A stretch of 64,000 nt of DNA from Thamnaconus septentrionalis. Taxonomy: Eukaryota > Chordata > Actinopteri > Tetraodontiformes > Monacanthidae. The notes beneath the pieces are model-generated. The model ran no database searches and had not been told where the DNA came from. It worked only from the letters and a program-made list of their open reading frames with translations. Below are positions 45,201 to 55,300 of the stretch, piece by piece. A program made the position numbers and the translations under genes. The stretch lies in contig CM020513.1 in assembly GCA_009823395.1 (NCBI GenBank), positions 19,098,501-19,162,500 of the forward strand. Reading direction: 5' to 3'. The stretch's first letter is position 1, and the number at the start of each line of letters is the position of its first letter.

Positions 45201-48200
45201 GGATCCCCTAATGAAAACCCCTATAAGTCACACAGCAGCATTAGCCCAATTAGCTTCGATTAAACACCATACACATTGTGGACTGACGTAGATTAAACAA
45301 ACCCCGCAGCAAACACAGCTATATGTTCTCCACTGGATATTTCAGCCACTAATTCAATTACTCTAAATGGAAAGGGTGTTTTGCGCTAGGAAAGTCGGGG
45401 AGGGGCAAAAAAAAAAAAGGAAAAGTCGTCCAATTTGGATAAATGCTCCGTCTGATGGAACATTAACGTCTCTAATATTGTTACGTAAGATGGGAGTCGA
45501 TTAAATTTTGCGAGACGAGGCTGGGTTTGCTGACCCAGGGAAAAAAAGCAGTGCGAGCCTGCAGTGCAGATGTTCTTCGCTTTGCTGCTGCGCGTGGGGG
45601 CCGCTATATGTTTTTCGGAGTTATTATAATAAACAGTTGAAAATGGGAGTTACAACACAGAAACACTTAATCACGGAGGAGGATATTAATTTAAGTGTTC
45701 AAGGTAAAAAGTATAGGAATAAAATTACGTTTTTGTTCACAGCCTCTGTTTTTTGCAGATGATGTGGTCATGTTGGCTTCACCAAGCCAGGACCTCCAAT
45801 GCATGCTGGGGTGGTTTGCAGCCGAGTGTGAAGTGGCTGGGATGAGAATCAGCACCTCCAAGTCCGAGACCATGGTTCTCGACCGGAAAAAGGTGGCTTA
45901 CCCTCTCCCGGTTGGATGGAGAGACCCTGCCTCGGGTGGAGGAGTTCAAGTATCTCGGGGTCTTGTTCACGAGTGAGGAAAAGATGGAGCGTGAGATTGA
46001 CAGGTGGATCGGTGCGGCGTCTGCAGTGATACAGTCGCTGTCCTGATCGGTCGTGGTGAAAAAGGAGCTAAGCCGAAAGGAGAAGCTCTCAATTTACCGG
46101 TCGATCTAAGTTCCTACCCTCACCTAGGGTCATGAGCTTTGGGTAATGACCGAAAGAACGAGATTGCGGATACAAGCGGCCGAAATGAGTTTCCTCCATA
46201 CGGTGGCTGGGACAGGGTGAGGAGCTCAGTCACCTGGGAGGAGCCTGGAGTAGAGCCTCTGCTCCTCCACATTGAGAGGAGCCTGTTGAGGTGGCTCAGG
46301 CATCTGTTTTGGATGCCTCCTGGACGCCTATAGGGAGGTGTTCCGGGCATGTCCCACTGGGAGGGGGCCTCGAGGAAGATCCAGGACATGCTGGAAGGAC
46401 TACGTCTCTCGGATGACCTAGGAATGCCTTGGGGTCCTGCCGGATGAGCTGGAGGAGGTGACTGGGGCCAGGGAAGTCTGAACATCTCTGCTGAGACTGT
46501 TGCCCCCACGACCCGACTGTGGATAAAGCGGTAGAAGATGGATGGATGGATGGATGGATTTAAACCATCTTTGCTGCTTTTATTTAGCAATTTCCTCAAT
46601 AAAAAAATTCACTCCCCTGTGACACAGGTTGGAAATAACATTAAAACCTATGTCCGTTTGTATTACCTGTGTTGCTCTGGATGTCTCTGTCTGACAAAAT
46701 CTCATGACAAGGATCATTAAAGTTTAAACCGAATCGGCCCCTCATTCTTCCTCGCTCTGCCGCTCCTTCCCTCCCTCACTTCTTCTCTCTATCTGCATGA
46801 ATATTTCAGGGGCTTATCTACGCCTCAATAGATGTGTGCGCACCCTGAAACTGACGAGCAGCCTGGGGGGATTCGGATGTGCGTGTGTACGTGGCCGCGC
46901 ATTCATGCGTGAGAGCCGAAGTGGACCCTGAACCGCGTCTGTATCGTCGACGGCGATGCTAATTGAAGTTCTGTGTTTGCAGTGAAGGAGCGCCTCGACT
47001 TGAGGCAGTGTCTGTGGAAAAGGCCGAGTGGTGTTTCTTTTTTTCTATTTATTGCTTGCCTCCTGCTCTGTACAAGTAAACACAGCACTGGGAATTAGCA
47101 TAACTTCTTTAAAAATAAAACAGCAAAGAGGGCAGGATTTGAAATACTAAAAAAAAAAAAAACCAACTTCCCGGGACTTCCTCTCATTACAGGCCATTGA
47201 GGCAGAACTGAGCGGAACTGAAATGAGCAGCGAGAGACGATTTCACAGTGGAAGCCAACCAACCCGAGCCCAGTTCTAAAAAGCCTAATTACGAAACCGT
47301 CGGGGCTGCTGCATCTAATTGCCTTAACTTCAACATCGAATGAGGAGAGAGATTTCACCTCCCATTAATTGCACGAGTTTGATCGCTTCACTTGGAAGCC
47401 GCACAGCTGCAACGACAGGCAGCCGGCAGAAGGCAGCAGGATGACAGATGGGCGGCCGTTTTCTGGGGATTTTTGTCTTTCAGTATCTTTTTTTTATTTT
47501 AGTCTTTCAATTTAACTTGGCAGAAGGTTTGCCTTCAGGGGTTATGGCGCAGTCAAAGTCTTTCTCTTGTAAAACCAATAAAATGCAGAAAATTCAAGTC
47601 ACGTGTTTAGCTCCACCAATTTTATGATAAAAAAAAAATAATATTTTTTTTGTCAAACTTAAAAACTGTGATATGTTTCGCCAGACAAAAAAAAACTACC
47701 CGCCACATCCTTGAACTACTTGCAGAATTGGTTTTTAGTTCGCTAATGTCCCCATGGTGAGCTGCTGGGCAAGCTAACACTTTTCTCCTCTTTCAACTGA
47801 AAACAAACAGACAAAACCTACAATTTGTGTAAAAACTTTTTCCATATAATTCTTTATAACTTAAACAGTTTTCTTTAAATGTATTATACTACATACATTT
47901 GTTTATTGAGAGACTTTTTGACATTGCTAGGAAGCAATTGAAGCTAAACTGGGTTCTTGGCACAACTTTGCCAACTTACGAGGTGCATGGAGATGGATGA
48001 GACAAAAGCCATTGAGTTGCACTGAAGAATAAAAACAACTTTATGGTTGACCCTGAAGAAAGCCACAAGCCAAAACACATTGGTTGAATAAAGTTGTTAT
48101 GTAAATATTTGAAACATTGCTGGAACCTTGGACTTTTTATAAGTGACCTATTGAGATATGAGATGCTGTGTGATCCAGTTATAATATACAGCATCCCACT

Positions 48201-49076
48201 GACAGCCAGCTTCTCTCCCAACCTTGTTAGCTCCAATGAATCAGAAGGGAGCTTTCCAAGAGAAGGACTCAAGAAATCAGGACTGAAGTCTCAACAGTCC
48301 AACTGCTTTCCAGGGGGAAATGCAAAAATGAATCCATGTTAAGGATATATTAGAATGGCCATGGCGAACATACGCAGCGTGACATGATGATCAAGAGGAA
48401 TCAGAATTAGCTCACATCCAATGTTTAGTAAATCAAAAGTGTGTGTTTTGGTCATGAATGGTAATAATGTTGAGTATTAAGTTATTTGGAAAATGTAAGA
48501 CACACATTTTTGTCAATCTAGACAAACCTGCAGAACTGATTCTGTGTCAGAAGTTAGACGTTCTCAGGTTCCTGCATGCGTACAAAAAGTCGCATGTTCA
48601 GTATTCTTTTGTTCACACCATACTGCTTCAGTCCATTGATCTTTGTTGTTTAACTGACGTAGTCAGTTAAAATCAGCTGTCAGGTTATTTCAGCACGGAC
48701 GTCTCATCCTCAGGTTTAATCTTGAACTAGTACATTGTGTGCTCGTCATTGGCCAACGGGGAACACATGGCCGCTGTCTCCAACTTTAGTGCACAGAAAT
48801 GAAAGAGGGTGTGAGAGAGATGAGCTGTGGCGTTACAAGGAATAAAAGAAAGACCTTAGTCAGCTCCTGATGAAGTCTTCTGAAGGCATGTTCATAAGCC
48901 CTTCAGCTCCCAATGGGAAAGTCATCTGGGTTGATCTCGATGGTGCAGAGATCCGACTGATTGGAACGGCTGTGAGCGGTTCAGGGAACTTTCCCACTGA
49001 TTTCCATTCTATCCAGTAAGATCTGAGTGTGCCCTTGTATTTCGCCTCGTACGTAGTAATGAATTCAAATGTGTAT

Positions 49077-49127
<51 letters not shown>

Positions 49128-49214
49128 CATGCATGCACGCACAACTTTTCAAGTGTGTATTTAGTAGAGCGGATAAATGTTGCGACCCAAAAGCTTTAAT
49201 TATGGAGCCATGGA

Positions 49215-49246
<32 letters not shown>

Positions 49247-49334
49247 TTTAGGGAAAATTTTTATTTAATTAAAATTCAATCTCCGCTCACTCTCCTCAGT
49301 TCTCCTTCTGACTACTCCTCTCTCTCACTCTCTC

Positions 49335-49385
<51 letters not shown>

Positions 49386-52300
49386 GACGTGCCACTGGAG
49401 GAAATTTGCCTTTATGCCTCTGACCTGCTGCTGCTCCCCAGGTAAATAGATCCATGGGGCAGTGATGAGAATGTATTTGTGGGCAGAGTTAGAGCTGAAT
49501 ATGTTGTACTCGCAATTAAACAAGGGGATTTGGAAATAGAGACGTTGATGCTGACGGGCGATTAATTATACATGCTAGGTCTTTTTGGTACAAAACTCAG
49601 TTCATTATGATGGGGGCTACAGCGCATAAACTCATCCAAATTAATTTGATTTTTGGATTAGATTTAAAATTAAGTAAGAGGGGAAGAAGAAAGAAAGTAA
49701 GATCTTAAAAAAGATAATCTCTTGAAGTAAGAGTTTTGAGATTGATTTTGCTTAGTTGCTGTGGGAGTGGGTGAAGGATACATTAGATGGATTTTCAAAG
49801 ACGCAATGCAACTGACTCAAATGACTCTTCTTGATTCTCTGATTGTCTTTGGCGACTGCAGTCAAAGACCAATAGAACTGAGTTCCCCATCACTGCTTTT
49901 TTAAATGAAATCCTGGAGTGATTTATTGACCATGACAAAAAAAAAAAAAATGGATAAAATCAAAATTGACATTGTTGTCACATTTACACTACTGAGTTGA
50001 TAATAATAATAATAACTTTGAATTCTCTTTGCAAAAAAGAAAAGCATGATTGCACCATATTTAAGTCCAGAACAGACCAAAGACAAACAGATTCTGACTG
50101 TGCACGACAAAATAAGACAGCAAGTATCCAAATAAGCACACCTGTTATGTGCTATATTAACAAAACAGAGCCTGGTCACCGATATAATAAAACAAGGCAT
50201 TATCATCTGGAACATCAACTGGGCCGCACACAGTCAGACGCATCCCAGCTGGCAGCAGAGCGAGTCAGAGTGTCTTTTAGTAATAAGCGAGGATGACCAA
50301 GAGTTCGTGGGGAGGAAGCTCGGGTTCATATCAAGATGCAGCCCTGGAAGGCAGCCAAGTCTGGAGGATGGAGCCAGGTGCAGAGTGAAGAGCAGGAATA
50401 TGAAAGCCTGGAGCTGGCTGGGGGACAGCACTTACATAACAGAGGTCCAGCAAGAGCCAATGAAACACACACAGAGAAGGTTGCACTCAGACTTAAATTT
50501 ATATGGGCCTTTACGAGTAAAAAAAAAAACCCAAAACATTAAACCATTAAAAGTCTGATTCACTTTTAATGGTTGAAAACAATATCTCTCATTTTACAAG
50601 TTCACAGGTACCAGTGTCTGGTCCTATTAGAGCAATTGTTCTGTATGTGCTTTATGCTCACACACAGTGGAATTAAGCGAGTTGTGACTCTGAAGTGTGC
50701 GCCTTCAGATCCTGCTTCTCCCCATTACTCAATTTCCCAGACATGAGGCCAACATGCAACCTGTTATGATTCACAATGTCTTTGACTGTTAGAGTGGCTT
50801 TTGTCTTCTGATTTATTATCATTATCAGTTTTGACTTTCAGAATCGGCCAGATTCCCCCAGTGTAGGTGCTGGTAATGTTGGATTACGATCAGCACAACT
50901 CTATCTGTAAACACTGTGTTTATTCTCACAGATGGTAAGGATACATGACACTGCATTCTCAACCACCGAGTGGATTATCTTCACTTTGACTGCTTGTCAT
51001 CATTGCACTTAAAATGATTTTTTTTTTTTTTTAAATTTAAGCCATGAGTGTGTAAAGTGCATTCACACAGAAAAGTAGGTGTAAAACAAAATCTGATATT
51101 GGCAACAATGGACACGTCACAGTCTCAGTACAACCATTCAGGTGACATAGCAGCTGCTGCTCCTCGTTAAGCCTTCATCTCAACTTGTAAAAAATGTATT
51201 AGAGGATAATGGCGACCTGGCAACTTTGGATGTTGCAGAAGTAAAATTAAACATGACTTTTGCATTAACCTCCAGTTATTACACAGTATGAACACTTGCT
51301 GTTAGCCATATGCGTCGGCTTAATAAAAACTGTGCCATTAGAAAAACACTAATACAGTGTTTTAAAAACAAACAAATAACCTCTGCTGCTTTTCCTGATA
51401 CAATTATTGCACCACACACTCAGTGTAATGCATTGGAGCAGACTGCATTCACGTACACTAATGAAAGTATGCAATTTGGAGCGGACTTACAATCTTCAGA
51501 AAAAGGAGTGCTGCCATCATGCACCAATGATGCCACTGTTGGCCACAACCTCATTAGAAAAACAACATTTAATAGGACATATGGGACTTGTGAAGTTGAA
51601 CCCAGCATGACATCTCTTCAGACACACAATCAGAGCCATTGATTGGTAGTCCGACCAACGTTCCAGCAATCCAAATATCCACTTCTTGGTAGTGGTAACC
51701 ATAATCTTGTTTGACATTGTTTGCTTTTCTTTTCACACTGATGGGAGTTGTAGCGGCCTGCCAGCTGGCTAGCGGCCAGCTTGTTTGGAGGACCTGGAGT
51801 GACCTTGCACATAGGGAGGTGGTAAAATGGGGACGCTTCGCCAGCTTGTAAGTTGCGTTGATGATCTGCAGACAGCAGGGCTAACAGGATGAGACTGTCT
51901 GCAAGCAAGTTGTGATGGACTGTGTCTGTTTTTTTTCAAGGGCTTTTCCTAAGAAAACAAGATGATGCTTACGCTACTCCCTGGACAGATCCGGGGACAG
52001 AAATGTGTTCCGAGTAATCCAATCACATGTACGCAGCCCTGTGCATAGGAAAAAGATTATGTGATTTGTTACAGGTTTGATGTATGTCATGACCAGGGAA
52101 GGGTCAAAGGAGATAGAAGAAATGAGGTGCTGTGTGATATGAGTCTTGTTTTAAATACATTTCCATGTAGCAGGCAGTGTGAATGTCGCCTTTGCAGACA
52201 CGTGAGTTGGAGACTTCTATCAGCCACAAACATGCGTAATAAAACTGGATGAGTTTCTCTAGAGGAGCTTCTGGGAAATCATTTTAAAAATAACATGATT

Positions 52301-55300
52301 GAGAGAACTCCTGATGCGCCTGAGACAGCCGCTGCCAGTCTGGCCGTGTGAGAATCTGAGGAAGAATTTCGCACTTGATGTCTTGGCTGAAGCCCAGGAG
52401 ACAATATTTGTCAAAAGAAAATAAAGTGCCAAATCACGCAAAATTTGCGACACCAATTTCAAACAGCAATCTGTGTCTCCATCTAGTCAGTGATGTTCAC
52501 AGAAATGAGAAAGGCCCATCCTTTATCTGCTCACTCCATCATGCAGAAAGCGTATGGTAAACACAAATCACTGAAAGTCGGCCCTATGTGATGTCACAAA
52601 GGCAAATGACACCTCTTGCCTTGTTTTTGTCCCCTTCCAAAGATGTGAAAGCCAAAATATAGCACGAGGTTGTAGCTGCAATCTGAACCCAGGCAGGCTG
52701 CAAACAGAGGGCTAACAACACTGTCTTGGTCTTCACAGACAGGAAGCGCAATCTGATCTTAAGCTGTCACTGGAGATGCATGTTGATGTCAGTTGGGATA
52801 CCTCAGATTGAAAACAGGGCCCAAAGGGTCAGAGTTGCCGTCAGACTACCAACACTTACTGTACAGAAGTACGCAGAAAATCACTGGGACGTGGGCACGT
52901 AGCAGCTGCCCAATACATCGCTGATTCATGGCACTGCGAAAAGCAGCTTTTCATAAAAGCACAGTTTCCTCATTACTTATATTACTTAAATAACCCCCGG
53001 AAAAACAAAACAAAACAAAAAAACAGGAAATTAGTGCTGCAGTCTCTGTTAGTGTCTATCTGTGGACGGGCCTAGATTCTGAACAAAACAAAACAAATTT
53101 GAATGAGACATACCGCGACTGAGTCAGACTCACCGTAAAAATGAACAACAATAATATTGGGTTAAGTCACATTTAAGTGTAAAGCATGAAAAAGAATTTC
53201 ATCAGCAATGCTATACTTTCTTTAAGTATGCAGTGCTCTCAATCGGTGATTTTGAGAGGCTAAATCACCAGGTGCTGCAAAACATAATGACACCGGCGAA
53301 GTGAGCTGAAATGGATGGATTATTACCAGCTATGTGTGTTGCAGCGGCTTATGTAAACGATGCGCCCTTTAAGAATGATTGGATTCCTGTTGCTTTTTCC
53401 GTATTGCAGGGGTGGAGGGGAGTTTCCGACAATTACTGCGCCACATACACACGCCACTTTAACTGCACTGTAATTGGATGTGGGTGTGAGCTTTTTAAAG
53501 CAACAATTTGGAATTGGGGCAAAAAAACATTTTAGAAAATCATTTCCTTTGCCTGCTTCACCATACTAATCATGAGCTCATTGGCTAACACTTCCATCTC
53601 ACTCTTCTGCCTTTTTCTCACATAACACTTATCAACTATGAAATGATTTGATTTGATTTGACCTGGTTACTACAGGCGCTGCACTAGTTTCGTTGAAAGA
53701 CTCAGGAACATGAGTCTGTTGAATCTAAAAGGAAAAACTCAACAAATACAACTTGTTTTTTGCACCAGTGGCATGGCATGTAATCATACTGCTCACCTTG
53801 GCAAAAAGCGCTCCCTTGGCTGCCAGCGCGTCCTCCCCTCTTCCATTTGGGTAGCACTCATACCGTGCATCCAGGATTGGGTAGCGGCTAGCCAGCATCA
53901 GCCCACTGTTCAGGAATTTGAACCTTGAGCAGCAGCCCTTCCAGCCATATCGCCCAACATCGCTCAGCACATAGGGGAAGTAGCGATGCAACTGTCGCAG
54001 CAGTCTAGTCGTCGCTCCGTGGTCAAACGCTTCCTGTAAAGCCAGAAAATCCAAATTGGCGGGGAAAAAGGCAGAGATCTCGTGGTCAAAAGTCTCGTCT
54101 CCGTGGCGGCGTTTTCGCCCTGGTCGCTTAAAGATGGATGTGCGTGGCACATGGGAGAGGGTGTTGTTGGAGGATATCCCTATCCCACCATCGCTGCCGT
54201 GGTACCGAGCCAGGGATTCCCTGGAGGCAGTCATGCTGCCATTGTCTCCCCCACCCTCCCCGGGGTGACGGTTCCCTGTGTCGGCCTCCTCCTCCGCGGT
54301 TTCTGGTTCCGGGGCACTGATACTGATTTGGACCCCTGATGTGTGAAATGGGCAGTCAGCGGATGGTTTTGCCTGGGGCCCTTCTCTGTGTACTGGACAG
54401 TCATGATGGCCATTGTGAGCTCCCGTTGAATGCATTGGGCAGTCGGTAGTCTCCCCTGAGGTGTGGACAGGACATTGTGGGCTGCTGTGATTCTCTGCAG
54501 AGTGGAGCGGGCAGTCTGCTGTTGTGTCCGCTTGCTCTGAGTGAAGGGGGCATTCCGAAGAGCCGTAAACCCCTGTGGTGGGGTGGGCAGGACAGTCGAT
54601 GGCACCCGAGGGGTGAATCGGGCACTCCGTGGGCGCTTCCATGTCATTGTCAGCTGGGCCATTGGTGGTGTGCGTTTGGTCTGGACGCTGGTCCAAAGAG
54701 GAGGTACGACGGAAACCTGTGGCGAGACTGCTGAAGGAGGCCGCACTAACAAGGGATACAGGAAAAACAAGAACAAAAAAATTATGCAAATGATTAGTTG
54801 CAAAGAATAATGTATTATGAGTAAAGAACATGTGCCAAGGTGCAGAGGGCCCGGGCGGGCTTCGAACCCCAGACTCCCGGATAATAGCCGTGCGTGTTTA
54901 ACCGTTCGGCCAAAGGGATATCCCCTTGGCCAAGTAGCCAGGGCGCATGATCAATTGGAGGCGTAGTGACAGGACCGCCACTGTCTCAAACGTAAAGCGC
55001 AAAGGAAGCGTCATTACCTGATGGAGGTGTTGGTTGGTGAATCGATGTAGATCTTAATCTGGGGGCGACTGGCACCATTGCGGATCCTCTTCCCAACCTC
55101 ACGAGCTCTCCTGTGCGTGTCTGACAAGTTGTTGAACCTGGCCAAAGAATCAGGCAGCAGGCAAACATTGGCACTGCTGAAACAGAAGCTCCTGCCTTGT
55201 GGTCTCCATTCCCCTGTCACGACACCTCCTGGTCCGGCCTGGCCCTGCTCAATCTGGTGTTTGTCAGGTCTGTAAAGGGTAAGAAACCAAATATATGTCA

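Larger units (their letters stand above)
42359..53796. other. smpd3 intron 3 (11.4 kb)
   Basis: The largest intron of the gene. It carries a LINE reverse transcriptase fragment (45745-46559), CA and TC microsatellites at 49086-49378, and otherwise unmarked sequence. No further exon of any gene is recognised. Confidence 0.6.

Noticed and set aside
53964..54803. Several other frames overlapping smpd3 exon 3 on both strands
   Set aside because: They are shadows of the real exon; only the frame with catalytic motifs has splice borders and homology.
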